Part shown: piece by piece, positions 26,412 through 35,270 of the stretch | Layout: each line of letters opens with the position of its first letter | Numbering within the stretch: the first letter of the stretch is position 1 | Source: Solidesulfovibrio carbinolicus | Lineage (GTDB): Bacteria > Desulfobacterota > Desulfovibrionia > Desulfovibrionales > Desulfovibrionaceae | Reading direction: 5' to 3' | Length of the DNA: 64,000 nucleotides | Assembly (NCBI RefSeq): GCF_004135975.1 | Contig: NZ_CP026538.1 | Coordinates: 3,906,001 to 3,970,000 of the forward strand | Position numbers and translations under genes: made by a program | Notes under the pieces: model-generated | The model's input: only the letters and a program-made list of their open reading frames with translations | Told to the model about the DNA's origin: nothing | Database searches by the model: none

Positions 26412-26972
26412 TTAGCGAGCGAACTGGGGCATGGCTTTGTTGAGTTCGTAGAGCAGGGTGGTCAGCCGCACGAGGTAGGTCTCGTAGAGCTTTTGCACGT
26501 CGGAAGAGGCGGGCACGTCGTATTCCTGATTGCGGGTGGTCAGGAGATAGACCATGTTGTTGAGGAACGTGACGATATTTTTCGTGCGGTTGACGACATA
26601 GGCGTTGATGTCGCTTTCCTTGGAATTGCCGAGCTTGAGATAGATGTAGAGCATGTCCACCAGATTGTTGAGGCTGGTGGTGGCTTTCTGGTAGGTGTCG
26701 AAGAGAAAGCGCAGTTTTTTGTATTCCGGGCTGTCCTTGCTCTTTTCGTGGACCGGCAGCAGGGCTATGATCTGGCTTTCGGCCGGCCGGGCGTCCTCAT
26801 AATACTTGATGAGGTCATCAAGCATGGCCACCAACACGGCCTCGTCCAGGGTGACGGCGGTCGATGGCGGCGTATGTTCTTCGGCCCGGGCCGGGGCGGG
26901 GACGACGGCCAGACAGGCCGCGAGCAGCAGACTGCCCAGCAGCACGGCGAAAACGCGGGAACAAACGCGCAT
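26412..26972 (-). CDS. exported helical protein of unknown function
   Basis: 186 residues from the ATG at 26972 (GCGAGG upstream). A signal peptide with a possible lipobox-like LLAAC precedes an all-helical mature region: LDEAVLVAMLDDLIKYYEDARPAESQII, FLFDTYQKATTSLNNLVDMLYIYLKL and KLYETYLVRLTTLLYELNKA. No cofactor motif is visible. It lies 38 bp downstream of a thioredoxin-fold lipoprotein gene, so the two are probably one operon. The family is not recognised. Confidence 0.65.
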   Translation of the reverse strand: MRVCSRVFAVLLGSLLLAACLAVVPAPARAEEHTPPSTAVTLDEAVLVAMLDDLIKYYEDARPAESQIIALLPVHEKSKDSPEYKKLRFLFDTYQKATTSLNNLVDMLYIYLKLGNSKESDINAYVVNRTKNIVTFLNNMVYLLTTRNQEYDVPASSDVQKLYETYLVRLTTLLYELNKAMPQFAR

Positions 26973-27010
26973 GGGGCGCCTCGCTTGGGGGTGCAAACCG
27001 GGCGTGGGCA

Positions 27011-27808
27011 TCAGGGCTTTTTCTTGTCGCAGGCGGCGCACGGGGCTTCCTGGCCGCCGCTGCGGGCCACCCGGCGCAGCACGTCCTCGAACTCGGACAG
27101 CGGGGCCGCGCCGCGCACGGAAACGCCGTTGACAACGAAGGTGGGCGTGGCGTCGAAACCGAAGGCCCGGGCCTCGGCCGTGTCGTCCTCAATGCGTTTG
27201 GCCAGTTCGGGGCGTTTGAGGTCGCGCTTGAGCTGGTTCACGTTGGCCCCGAGCTTGATGGCCAAGGCGTAGACCACGGGTTCGCCGCCCTGCTCCACCT
27301 CGGTCTGGGCGGCGAAGACGGCGTCGTGAAAGGCGAAGGCGAGCTGGGGATTCTGGGCGGCCAGGGCCTCATAGACCAGGGCGACCTGTTTGGCCAGTTC
27401 GTCGGTGGCGTAGTGCTTGAAAAGCACGCGCACGGAATCGGGATGGCGGGAGGCGAATTCCTTAAGCGTCGTAGCCCCCTTGGCGCAGTAGGGGCACAGG
27501 AAGTCGGAATAGACCACCACGGTGGTGGCGGCGTCGGCTGGGCCGCGCATGGCCCGGGCCGGATCAATGGCCGGAGACAGCGGCTTTTGCAGCTCGGCGT
27601 CCTGCCGGGCCTGGCGCTGGCCGGTCTGGTAGTCCTGCTGGCCCTCGACGACGAGAGCGAACAGTTCGGCCTTGCGCTCGCCCAGGGCGTCGAGCACGAT
27701 TTCCGGGTGTTCCTTGATGGCTTCCTTGACGCCGTCCCGGGACGGGGACGGTGCGCAAGCCACCAAAAGCAGCAAGGGCAGCATAGCCAAAACGGTGCGC
27801 GAAACCAT
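27011..27808 (-). CDS. DsbA/DsbG-like thioredoxin-fold lipoprotein
   Basis: 265 residues. The lipoprotein signal peptide (MVSRTVLAMLPLLLLVACAPS) has Cys in a proper lipobox. A helical segment of about 70 residues precedes a DsbA-type thioredoxin domain with active-site CPYC in VVYSDFLCPYC and the cis-Pro loop TPTFVVNG. Two further cysteines (APCAAC) lie at the C-terminus. It acts in thiol-disulfide exchange on the periplasmic side of the membrane. The ATG at 27808 has AAAGGA. It is first in an operon with the gene at 26412. Confidence 0.88.
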   Translation of the reverse strand: MVSRTVLAMLPLLLLVACAPSPSRDGVKEAIKEHPEIVLDALGERKAELFALVVEGQQDYQTGQRQARQDAELQKPLSPAIDPARAMRGPADAATTVVVYSDFLCPYCAKGATTLKEFASRHPDSVRVLFKHYATDELAKQVALVYEALAAQNPQLAFAFHDAVFAAQTEVEQGGEPVVYALAIKLGANVNQLKRDLKRPELAKRIEDDTAEARAFGFDATPTFVVNGVSVRGAAPLSEFEDVLRRVARSGGQEAPCAACDKKKP

Positions 27809-27995
27809 GGGAAACGTCCTTTGCCTGGAGATGTCCACGACGTGCAAGCCTACCCTGGGCTGATGGAAATGCAACAAAAATTTCCCAAATGCAAGGCAAA
27901 CGCAGTGAAAGCATTGCCTTTTTAAAAAGTCGGGATATGGTGAAAGCGATTCCCCGTCGTGGGGCATCGCCGGGAGCACACCCAAGGAGGATCGC

Positions 27996-28280
27996 ATGAA
28001 ACGCATCGGCATATTGATTTGCGCTTTGGTGCTGGGGCTTTGCGCCCTGGCTTACGCCGCCGGCGACGCGGCCAAGGGCGCCGAGCTGGCCAAGGGCTGC
28101 GCCTGCCACAAAAGCAAGGGCGACCTCGACGGCCTGGACGTGGCCGCGTTGACCGCCAAAATGCAGGCCTTCAAGGACGGCAAGGGCGAAAACAAGGCCA
28201 TGGTCGCCATCATGAAGAAGCAATCCGACGAAAACATCGCCGATCTGGCCGCCTATTACGCCTCCCTGCCCAAAAAATAA
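27996..28280 (+). CDS. small periplasmic class I cytochrome c with CxCH heme site
   Basis: 94 residues: signal peptide (MKRIGILICALVLGLCALAYA) and a mature domain of about 72 residues resembling Desulfovibrio cytochrome c553 (GDAAKGAELAKG ... NKAMVAIMKKQSDENIADLAAYYASL), with a Met in the place of the sixth heme ligand. The heme site reads KGCACHK, with one residue between the cysteines rather than the two of CxxCH. The codons TGC GCC TGC CAC are unambiguous. CCAAGGAGG precedes the ATG. Confidence 0.8.
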   Translation: MKRIGILICALVLGLCALAYAAGDAAKGAELAKGCACHKSKGDLDGLDVAALTAKMQAFKDGKGENKAMVAIMKKQSDENIADLAAYYASLPKK

Positions 28281-28300
28281 CCATCTTGCCCGTTGCCGTG

Positions 28301-28336
28301 AAAAAGGCCATGGAAGCCCTTTCCATGGCCTTTTTT
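28301..28336 (+). terminator. terminator of the cytochrome gene
   Basis: A 15-bp stem (28301-28315 with 28321-28335) ending in six T, 20 bp after the stop. It also forms the leader of the next gene. Confidence 0.9.
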
Positions 28337-28352
28337 ACGAGGTTTCCCCACC

Positions 28353-29306
28353 ATGCGCAAATGCCTTTCCCTGGCGGCACGCTTCGGCTTGGCCGCCGCC
28401 TGCCTGGCCTACGCCCTGTGGGGCGTCGATTTTCACCGGCTGGGGCAGGCGCTGGCCGGTTTCCCGGCCTGGGCCATGCTGCTCTACGCCGTGACGGTTC
28501 TGGCCAGCGCGCTGGCCCCGGGGCTGCGGCTGCGTTTTCTGGCCGGCGACCGGATCAGCCCGGCCGGCGGGGTGCGGGCCTGTCTGCTCGGGCTTGGCGT
28601 CAACAACGTGCTGCCGGCGCGCCTGGGCGAGGTGGCCAAGGCGGCCTATCTGTGCCGCGAGGCCGGCCTGTCCCTGGGGCAATCCCTGGAAGCGGTCTTT
28701 TGGGAGCGGTTTTTCGACTTGTCGGCCCTGCTCGTCCTGGGCATCGCCGTGGCCGCGTTGCTTGGCCAGGGGCTTTTGCTCTACCCCTTGCTGGCCATCG
28801 TCGGCGGCGGCTGGGCTTTTCTGGCCTTGCTGCGGCTGCGCCCGGCGGCGGCCCATGCCTGCCTGCGCCTTGTTCCTGGCGAGCGGCTCAAGCTGTTCGC
28901 CGGGGAGATGCTGACCCTGTTTGAAGGCCGGTTGCGGGCCGGCTTCCTGCTACGTCTGGCGGCCTGGACGGCGCTTTGCTGGACCGGCTTCATCCTGACC
29001 TTCGCCGTAGGGCTGACCAGCATCGGCGGCCGGCCGGCCGATCCAACCATGATCCTCACGGTGTTCGCCGTCACCACCCTGGGCTTTGCCCTGCCGGCCG
29101 CCCCGGGCGGCATGGGGGTCTATGAAGCCTCGGCCGTGCTGGCCCTTGGCTGGTTCGGCGTGGACCGGGACCAGGCTTTTGCCTTGGGCCTCACCATGCA
29201 CATGCTGCAATACATCCCGATAACTTTGGCGGGCATGGGGGTGCTGGCCGTCAGCGGCCTGTCCCTGGCCGATCTGCGCCGGCGGGCCCAGACGCCGGGG
29301 CTGTGA
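28353..29306 (+). CDS. lysylphosphatidylglycerol synthase TM-region (UPF0104) family protein
   Basis: 317 residues with about eight transmembrane helices and the family signatures GLGVNNVLPARLGEVAKAAYL (about residue 75), EAVFWERFFDL and LPAAPGGMGVYEAS. Members share the flippase-like half of MprF but lack the synthase domain. They are linked to lipid-linked glycan or phospholipid translocation. The start at 28353 has ACGAGG and follows the terminator directly. Confidence 0.85.
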   Translation: MRKCLSLAARFGLAAACLAYALWGVDFHRLGQALAGFPAWAMLLYAVTVLASALAPGLRLRFLAGDRISPAGGVRACLLGLGVNNVLPARLGEVAKAAYLCREAGLSLGQSLEAVFWERFFDLSALLVLGIAVAALLGQGLLLYPLLAIVGGGWAFLALLRLRPAAAHACLRLVPGERLKLFAGEMLTLFEGRLRAGFLLRLAAWTALCWTGFILTFAVGLTSIGGRPADPTMILTVFAVTTLGFALPAAPGGMGVYEASAVLALGWFGVDRDQAFALGLTMHMLQYIPITLAGMGVLAVSGLSLADLRRRAQTPGL

Positions 29307-29443
29307 CCCCGGTCCAGGTGTTCGAGCAGCGCCGCGAGGCCCGTGTCGAGTCCGCTAAAAACATATCTGGTGTTTTGTAGTCAACAAGCTAAAACTATTT
29401 ATTTTTCTTAAAAAAACCTCTCGTATTTTTCCGGGACGCGACA

Positions 29444-30274
29444 CTAGCCCTGGCGTTCGCGGTGGCGGTCGAGGTGCCAATAATAGAGGATGTCGGCCAG
29501 TTCCGGAATGACGTGCCCTTCCACGGGCTGCCAACGGATCTTGCCGGCCTTGGCGTCCAGGCTGCCGCTGGCCAGGAACTGCAGGCCGAACTGGAGATCG
29601 CCGTCGCAGCCCAAGGTCGCCACATGGCAGACCTTGGCCACCATCCAGAAATCGCCGGCCGTAACGGCCCGAGGCTCGTCCAGTTCCAGGCGCACCACCA
29701 AACGGTCGCCTTTGGCCGCCTCAAGGCCGCGCGGGCCGGCCAAGGCGGCGCTGACGGCCAGCCCCAGGCCGCCGGCCGAGAGATTGAGCAGCCGGGCCCG
29801 GCCGTTTCGAAAATCCGCCGACCGCAGGGCCGGGTAATCCAGGGAAAAGCCCGCCGCTTTGTCGTAACGCCAAAAAAAGGCCTCCCGCAGCCGGTCCAGA
29901 TCGGGCTCCAGACGCAGGCTCTTGCGGCGCTGGCCGAAAACCAGGCGCTCGGGTTCGGCCAGCCGCAGCCGGGCCAGGCCGGCGGGACTGGCCGCCGCCG
30001 CCTTGATGTGGCTGTTGAAGGTGTAAAACGTCTCCTCCAGCGTCTGTCGTTTGATGGCCACCCGGAAATAGCCTTTCACGTCGAGGCCGACCCAGTGCGA
30101 ACCGGCTGCGGCCTTACCGATGCTCTCCAGCAGGATGCCACGGTTGGTGGCTTCCAGGATGGCGCAATCGAGGTTTTTGAGCCCGACCACGTTTTCGGGC
30201 AGCGACAAATGACAGCGCGAACGCTGGGCCAAAGCCTCTTCCAACAGGCGGCGGGGGGGGGCGGGAGACGTCAT
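29444..30274 (-). CDS. PilZ-domain protein
   Basis: 276 residues in YcgR-like arrangement: an N-terminal beta domain (about 10-110) and a C-terminal PilZ domain. The c-di-GMP signature is seen as RRKSLR (RxxxR, about residue 115) and LSAGGLGL (the D/NxSxxG box, here NLSAGG, about 165). It would bind cyclic di-GMP, made for example by the cyclase at 54889, and regulate motility or surface structures. It is an isolated gene on the minus strand. Confidence 0.82.
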   Translation of the reverse strand: MTSPAPPRRLLEEALAQRSRCHLSLPENVVGLKNLDCAILEATNRGILLESIGKAAAGSHWVGLDVKGYFRVAIKRQTLEETFYTFNSHIKAAAASPAGLARLRLAEPERLVFGQRRKSLRLEPDLDRLREAFFWRYDKAAGFSLDYPALRSADFRNGRARLLNLSAGGLGLAVSAALAGPRGLEAAKGDRLVVRLELDEPRAVTAGDFWMVAKVCHVATLGCDGDLQFGLQFLASGSLDAKAGKIRWQPVEGHVIPELADILYYWHLDRHRERQG

Positions 30275-30379
30275 GGGCGTACTGCTTCATTGCCCAGGCC
30301 CGCAACGCCCCGGACGAGGCGCACACGGACGCGGATTCGTTTGCCGTGGGTCACGGCGTTGAGGCACTGTGGCTTATAT

Positions 30380-30398
30380 GAAAATGAAAATCAATACC
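30380..30398. promoter_or_regulatory. possible Fur box
   Basis: GAAAATGAAAATCAATACC matches the 17-base core of the Fur consensus at 14 of 17 positions by eye. It lies 150 bp upstream of the SGNH gene at 30544 and 105 bp from the start of the PilZ gene on the other strand. Match quality is the only evidence. Confidence 0.3.
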
Positions 30399-30543
30399 AG
30401 GAAAGACCTGTTCCCGGAGAAGGCCATGAAAAACGGGGAGCTGCCCGGCCGGGGGACTTTTCAATCGGTTCGGGCCGTGCTACCAGCTGCCCCGTGTTGG
30501 ATTTTGCCTAGGGGATGGATGTATGCGCACAAAGAGGGGAGCA

Positions 30544-31185
30544 ATGGTGTCGTTTTGGTTTCGCGCGACCGTCATTTCGGCGGCGCTCGTGTTGTGCGCC
30601 ACCGGGGCGCTGGCCAAGACCGTGTTTTTGGGCGGCAGCCAGACGGCCGGTTGGAAGCACATGGGCATGTTCAAGGATGTGGTCAACAAGGGTGCGGTGA
30701 GCAACACCACGGCCAAGATTTTGAAGACCTTGGGGCCGGTGGTGGCGCAAAAGCCGGAAAAGATCTTCATTTTGGAAGGCATAAACGAGCTGTATAGCCC
30801 CAATGCCGCCATCCTGGCCCGTTACCGCGAGATTTTGCTTCGCATCAACAAGGGCTCGCCCAAGACCATGATCTTCGTGCAAAGCGTGCTGCCGGTCGTC
30901 AACCGCCAGGACCTTTCCAACGACAAGATCATGGAATTAAACGCCGGCCTCAAGACGCTTTGCGGCGAGATGCAAAACTGCGTCTACATCGACCTGTACA
31001 GCCACTTCGCGGAGGGCGGCGCGCTGCGCGAATCCTTGACCACCGACGGCGTGCATCTGCGGCCCGACGGTTACAAGCTGTGGCAGGCGCTCATCGAGAA
31101 GTACGTGACCCAGCCCAACGAACAGCTCACCCGGCCCGAGACCGTGGCCGGCCTGGCCCAGCCGACGCAGACAAGCGCCAACTGA
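30544..31185 (+). CDS. exported SGNH/GDSL-type hydrolase
   Basis: 213 residues from the ATG at 30544 (GAGGGGAGC upstream). A second ATG at 30523 would add seven residues. The signal peptide ends at GALAK. The SGNH blocks are degenerate but in order: block I is VFLGGSQTAGW (GGS in place of GDS, Ser kept), then LEGINEL in place of GxND, and DGVHLRPDGY for the catalytic Asp/His. These are properties of the DUF459/GDSL group acting on glycans outside the cytoplasm. Confidence 0.72.
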   Translation: MVSFWFRATVISAALVLCATGALAKTVFLGGSQTAGWKHMGMFKDVVNKGAVSNTTAKILKTLGPVVAQKPEKIFILEGINELYSPNAAILARYREILLRINKGSPKTMIFVQSVLPVVNRQDLSNDKIMELNAGLKTLCGEMQNCVYIDLYSHFAEGGALRESLTTDGVHLRPDGYKLWQALIEKYVTQPNEQLTRPETVAGLAQPTQTSAN

Positions 31186-31228
31186 GGCTGCGGCCGCCTG
31201 GCGGCCTGTACGCGCCCAAGCGATCATC

Positions 31229-31258
31229 AAGCCCCTGCCCCGGCGGGGGCTTTTCGTT
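31229..31258 (+). terminator. terminator of the SGNH gene
   Basis: A stem of GCCCCTGCC with GGCGGGGGC followed by TTTTCG, 45 bp after the stop. Confidence 0.75.
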
Positions 31259-31848
31259 TTGAAGAGATGCCGGCCCCGGTCCGTTTTCCCGGCATCCAGG
31301 TTTTGCGGCGACAGGTTGCGCAGCAGGGCGTCTTGCAGTGCGGCCAGGCCACTTTCGGCCGTGCCGCCTCCTGCTTCCGTGGCGCGCGCATGTCCGCCCC
31401 TGTTTCGCCGGCGCCAAGAAGCGTCGACAGGTTTTCCCTTTGTGAAGATTACTCCCATCATGGCACGGACGGAAGACGACGGCCGGATGTACGGCATCGC
31501 CAAAACCTTCCCCGACATGGGACCGGACAATCTCCTGCGGCCATGCGATTGATGCTTAGGCCGCGCATGACAGCCCCAAGGGGAATTTCCCAAAGGTGGG
31601 GGAACGGCGCCTGACCTCTTCGGCATCGGTCAATTCATGGGTTACCTGCGTCGTTCATAGTCTGTGCTCGCGACATCCAATACCAATTGCCTTGCCGCTC
31701 TGGTCATAATGACCTAAAGTGGTAAAACAATCGGTTAAGAGGGTTATGCGCCTTCGGCCGGCAAACGGCGAAAGCCCGCCTTGGCGACGTTGCCAGCGTC
31801 GCAAGGGCGAAGTCGGCACGATTCGTTTGGCTGGAAGGAGTGGACGAG
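31259..31848. other. 590 bp without a supported gene
   Basis: Short open frames (for example 31259-31552 plus) have no start context or domain. Base composition drops from GC-rich to AT-rich near 31640, marking the left edge of the island that follows. A minus-strand stretch around 31650-31730 (GHYDQSGKAIGIG) could be a gene remnant but is too short to name. Confidence 0.45.
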
Positions 31849-33408
31849 ATGGCATCGCGGAGTACTACGTCCTGGGCAATGCGTTTGTTAGCAGGGACCT
31901 TGCTGATCGGACTTCCAATAGCGATAAGCTTCTGGACAATATGCATCATCTTTCAGTCGTCGCCATGGACCTATCTGCCGCGAAACCATGATGAAACATT
32001 GTTCTGGATAGATGCCAATTCGTTTTATCATGTCGGTTTGCAGGGTGGCTATTCCGGTTTTGAAGAGATGCTGGGATTTGCCCCGAGACTTGGCATAGGA
32101 TTATATGGCGGCCATGGTTTCTTCGCCTTTTTTTTGGCGACAATCATCGGGAAGCTCATAGGATTCCCGGAGTATAGCGGCATTAATTTTGCCTATTTTT
32201 TTTATTTTGCAGCTGCCGCTATATTTTTCGTTGCGCGCTGGCGCGGTCGCAGCGATATGTTGCTTTTTGCCGCATTGTTTATCGGTTCATTTTTCCCTTT
32301 TTTCTCGCATTTGATACTGAATTGGCAGGAAACACTGCATGTGTCTGTGGCCATCGCGCTCGCATCGATATTCATGAGCCTGATATCTGAGGATGCACAC
32401 ACACCAAAGAGACGAAATGCGTTCATCATAGGGTTCGTTCTTCTTCTGCTGGCTTCATTATTGCGGTATTCCTGGGCGTTGCTGTACTTACCCCTTTTTC
32501 TTTTTACGCGAAAGCCTGGCAAGTGGGGTTATATTCGGTCGACCATAGCCGGATTTCTTATGATTGGCGTTTGCTACATCATGTACAAACTCATATCCGC
32601 CCCATATCCCTACGGAAAATTCGGATTTAATTATCTCGAAGGCCTTTTCTCCGAAGGATTTTCATCAAAACACTACCTTGATTATTTAGCATGGAATATT
32701 GAGTTCTTTTTTTCGTTCGAGAGAGACAACGTTCATGACAAGCTACTGCTTTGGACCATGTCCTCGTTTGTGTTTGCCGCACCCGTGCTGACCTATCTCT
32801 TTCAAAACAAGATTGAGGGTGTGGGCAAGAATGGCACTACGGCAGCAGATCTGACTCTTTTCCACATCATCAATATGGGAGGACTATTCATATTCTCTAT
32901 CTTTTGGTATTATCCAAACACTCGATTGCTGGCTCCATGCTTTCTTCTTTCCTTAGTTATCATGACAAGTTATTTGCCGTCTCGCTGGTATTATATTGTG
33001 CTTGTAGCAAGCCTTATGCTCCTTCCCGTAAATCTCGAGAACCATAGAGACGGACAGACGGATACCTATCCTATCAAGCAGGAATATGAGTATTTAAGCA
33101 ACAAGTACAAGACCTACGGGAGAGAGATGGCAAAAACAATACGTTACATTCCTGACAGTTCGCCTTGGTGCAACACGTTGATGTTGCTTGATTGGACAAA
33201 GAGGGATTTTTTGGATGTTCCGCCGGGGATCGCCATCCATTTTTTCAAAGAGCCTGAAAAACACGACCTGCCATACAAATCGCACTACATTTTTATCATG
33301 AACGACGAGCAGTATTCTCAGGTGACGCGGACAACAAAGATAGAACAACTCTGGAAGAGTGATCACGGAACATTGTATTTAAATCTAGACGCGCAATGCC
33401 AGAAGTGA
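31849..33408 (+). CDS. multi-spanning membrane protein, GT-C-like
   Basis: 519 residues. The ATG at 31849 is preferred because AAGGAG lies 8 bases upstream. A GTG three codons earlier overlaps that site. About ten transmembrane helices are followed by a soluble tail of about 110 residues. Asp/Asn/His residues in the first external loop (NHDETLFWIDANSFYH) recall the catalytic loop of GT-C glycosyltransferases, but I cannot name a family. Codon use (TTT, ATA, AAA, AAT frequent) differs strongly from genes on both sides, a sign of transfer. The next gene starts within 30 bp. Confidence 0.7.
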   Translation: MASRSTTSWAMRLLAGTLLIGLPIAISFWTICIIFQSSPWTYLPRNHDETLFWIDANSFYHVGLQGGYSGFEEMLGFAPRLGIGLYGGHGFFAFFLATIIGKLIGFPEYSGINFAYFFYFAAAAIFFVARWRGRSDMLLFAALFIGSFFPFFSHLILNWQETLHVSVAIALASIFMSLISEDAHTPKRRNAFIIGFVLLLLASLLRYSWALLYLPLFLFTRKPGKWGYIRSTIAGFLMIGVCYIMYKLISAPYPYGKFGFNYLEGLFSEGFSSKHYLDYLAWNIEFFFSFERDNVHDKLLLWTMSSFVFAAPVLTYLFQNKIEGVGKNGTTAADLTLFHIINMGGLFIFSIFWYYPNTRLLAPCFLLSLVIMTSYLPSRWYYIVLVASLMLLPVNLENHRDGQTDTYPIKQEYEYLSNKYKTYGREMAKTIRYIPDSSPWCNTLMLLDWTKRDFLDVPPGIAIHFFKEPEKHDLPYKSHYIFIMNDEQYSQVTRTTKIEQLWKSDHGTLYLNLDAQCQK

Positions 33409-33436
33409 TGTGCGCAACAGTGGGCAGGTTAACCCT

Positions 33437-33991
33437 TTGAAAATCAAAATATCTACGGTTGTTTTTGTGCTGTCCCTATTGGCTACCGGCACTGTTTTTT
33501 TCTTTGCGCAGGAAGGTCTCATCACCCGAACGATATGCAGTTTCATTGTGCCATGGCAAGATACCGCCCTGCGGCGCGAGCGTTTTTTGGAATGCAGCAA
33601 TATACAACAACAGATTATTTTCACCGACAATATAGCAACAAGCGAAGAGCAAAACACCCCCTGGCAAGTACTTTCCCCGCGTGATCCTTCCAAGCCTGCC
33701 TTGGTCAAAGTCACGTTGAAAGTTGATCGCGACCTAGCCATACTGTACCCGCGGACATCCGGGCCGGAGGATGCGATTACAATTCATGAGGAACGCAATG
33801 TTCGCAGGCGTCTTCTCTTTGTTGTCAACGGCAAGGACCGCGGATGGTCGCCCATCAGCAAGCAATATCGCATCTGTCTGGATTGCGTCGATTTTGGCTG
33901 GGTCGATGAAGATTTCAATACCACGCTTGTCATTTCTCTTTATGGCAAGTTTGCGCAGTTGTGGACACTCAACGGCGCTGTGTTTTTTTGA
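33437..33991 (+). CDS. small membrane-anchored protein of unknown function
   Basis: 184 residues from the TTG at 33437 (AGG seven bases upstream). A GTG at 33410 directly after the previous stop is the alternative. One N-terminal helix (VVFVLSLLATGTVFFFA) anchors an external, beta-rich domain with three or four cysteines (TICSF, LECSN, RICLDCVDFGW). Its low GC content matches its neighbours. It probably belongs to the same operon as the genes at 31849 and 34074. The family is not recognised. Confidence 0.6.
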   Translation: MKIKISTVVFVLSLLATGTVFFFAQEGLITRTICSFIVPWQDTALRRERFLECSNIQQQIIFTDNIATSEEQNTPWQVLSPRDPSKPALVKVTLKVDRDLAILYPRTSGPEDAITIHEERNVRRRLLFVVNGKDRGWSPISKQYRICLDCVDFGWVDEDFNTTLVISLYGKFAQLWTLNGAVFF

Positions 33992-34073
33992 CCATCATCT
34001 CTGAGCAACGGCCCTGAAATGGCATATTGGCGATGAATTGCCAGCCGCTTGCCAAGCATTGTCGATCGTCACC

Positions 34074-35270
34074 ATGACAACTACAAGAATCCTGTCGGTG
34101 CACCGAATGATCATAAAAAGAATACTAAGCAGCCTCGTCGGCGTTGCTTTGCTTTTGGCAACGGCTGAATTTGTCTATAGGTTTGTTCATGATAAACAAA
34201 CGACAGACAAGTATGCCAATGATCCATTGTGCGTTTCTGACGCCGTACTTGGATATCGCTTTCGACAAGGAAGCGTTTCGCCGCAAGGCAAGTCTGTAAA
34301 TTGCATAAATAATGTCGGCTTCAGAGGGGACGATGTTGACGTCATCAAGCCCAAAAACACCTATCGGATCGTGTGCGTTGGCGATTCCGCAACGAATGGA
34401 GTCAACGTACATAACCATGAAACATACCCAGGCATTCTTAGTGAAATGTTTTCAAGGTCACAATTTAAAGACAATTTGAAAGTTGAAGTTATCAACGCCG
34501 GTGTTCCTGGCTATGTCACGGATCATCATGCCTATCTCTTTGAGCGTTATTTAGAGATTTCCCCTGATTTGTTTATTTTCATGCTCGGAATGACTGATGT
34601 TCAAGCTATTCTACAAAGACACGAAGGATGGGACACTATCAGAAAGCGCGTTGCTGCAAGGAATTATAACACTTTTGTCGAATATTTAATCCAGAGAAGC
34701 CGCCTTTGCAGCGCGATCGAGGCATGGCTGTCCGAATGGATCGATGAATTGCAGCTCCAAGCCCATGAGAAAAAAGATTTGACACCTGAAATTGAGCAAG
34801 CTCTCATTTTGTATTCAAAAAACATGCAGGCCATGATAGACGGATGCCGAGCCAGAGGCATCTCTGTCTTCAACATAAACTACCCGTGGAATTTCACTTC
34901 CTCTGTCGGCAGAGAAGACAATTTCACGCCATTAAAAGACACCATCAAGTATTGGGAATTTAATCTTTTCTGGCAGGCGATGCCCCTGCTTGGCCAGGCA
35001 AATGCCAGTCTCGCCGCTAAAAATAATATGGTTTATCTTGATCCGCAGCCGTCTGTTCTCAAAGCGAAAGATCGGCTGTTATTTTACGGGAAAGCTGATT
35101 TCAGCCATCCGAGCATCCAGGGCAATTTTATCATTGCAACGCTTGTTTACAAGACACTGCTCAAAACCGTATTGCGCGACAAAATTGTGCGCGAATGCGA
35201 CGGTTTTGAGTTTGCACAGTTGTATCTTCTCGGCATCCCGGAACTTCCCGTCAACGATATGAAGCAATGA
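34074..35270 (+). CDS. membrane-anchored SGNH/GDSL hydrolase of the AT-rich island
   Basis: 398 residues. ATG at 34074 or 34107 may be the start, and neither has a strong ribosome site. One N-terminal helix (ILSSLVGVALLLATAEFVY) is followed by an external SGNH domain: block I VCVGDSATNGVNV, block II INAGVPGY, block III LGMTDV (Asn replaced by Thr-Asp), and block V DFSHPSIQGN for Asp/His. It resembles DHHW/AlgJ-like and O-acetylation SGNH proteins. Its location beside a membrane glycan protein and an acyltransferase at 35573 supports a role in glycan acylation. Confidence 0.78.
   Translation: MTTTRILSVHRMIIKRILSSLVGVALLLATAEFVYRFVHDKQTTDKYANDPLCVSDAVLGYRFRQGSVSPQGKSVNCINNVGFRGDDVDVIKPKNTYRIVCVGDSATNGVNVHNHETYPGILSEMFSRSQFKDNLKVEVINAGVPGYVTDHHAYLFERYLEISPDLFIFMLGMTDVQAILQRHEGWDTIRKRVAARNYNTFVEYLIQRSRLCSAIEAWLSEWIDELQLQAHEKKDLTPEIEQALILYSKNMQAMIDGCRARGISVFNINYPWNFTSSVGREDNFTPLKDTIKYWEFNLFWQAMPLLGQANASLAAKNNMVYLDPQPSVLKAKDRLLFYGKADFSHPSIQGNFIIATLVYKTLLKTVLRDKIVRECDGFEFAQLYLLGIPELPVNDMKQ

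Noticed and set aside
31849-35270. AT-rich island as a prophage or insertion sequence
   Set aside because: No integrase, transposase, terminal inverted repeats or direct repeats were seen at its edges. Only base composition sets it apart.
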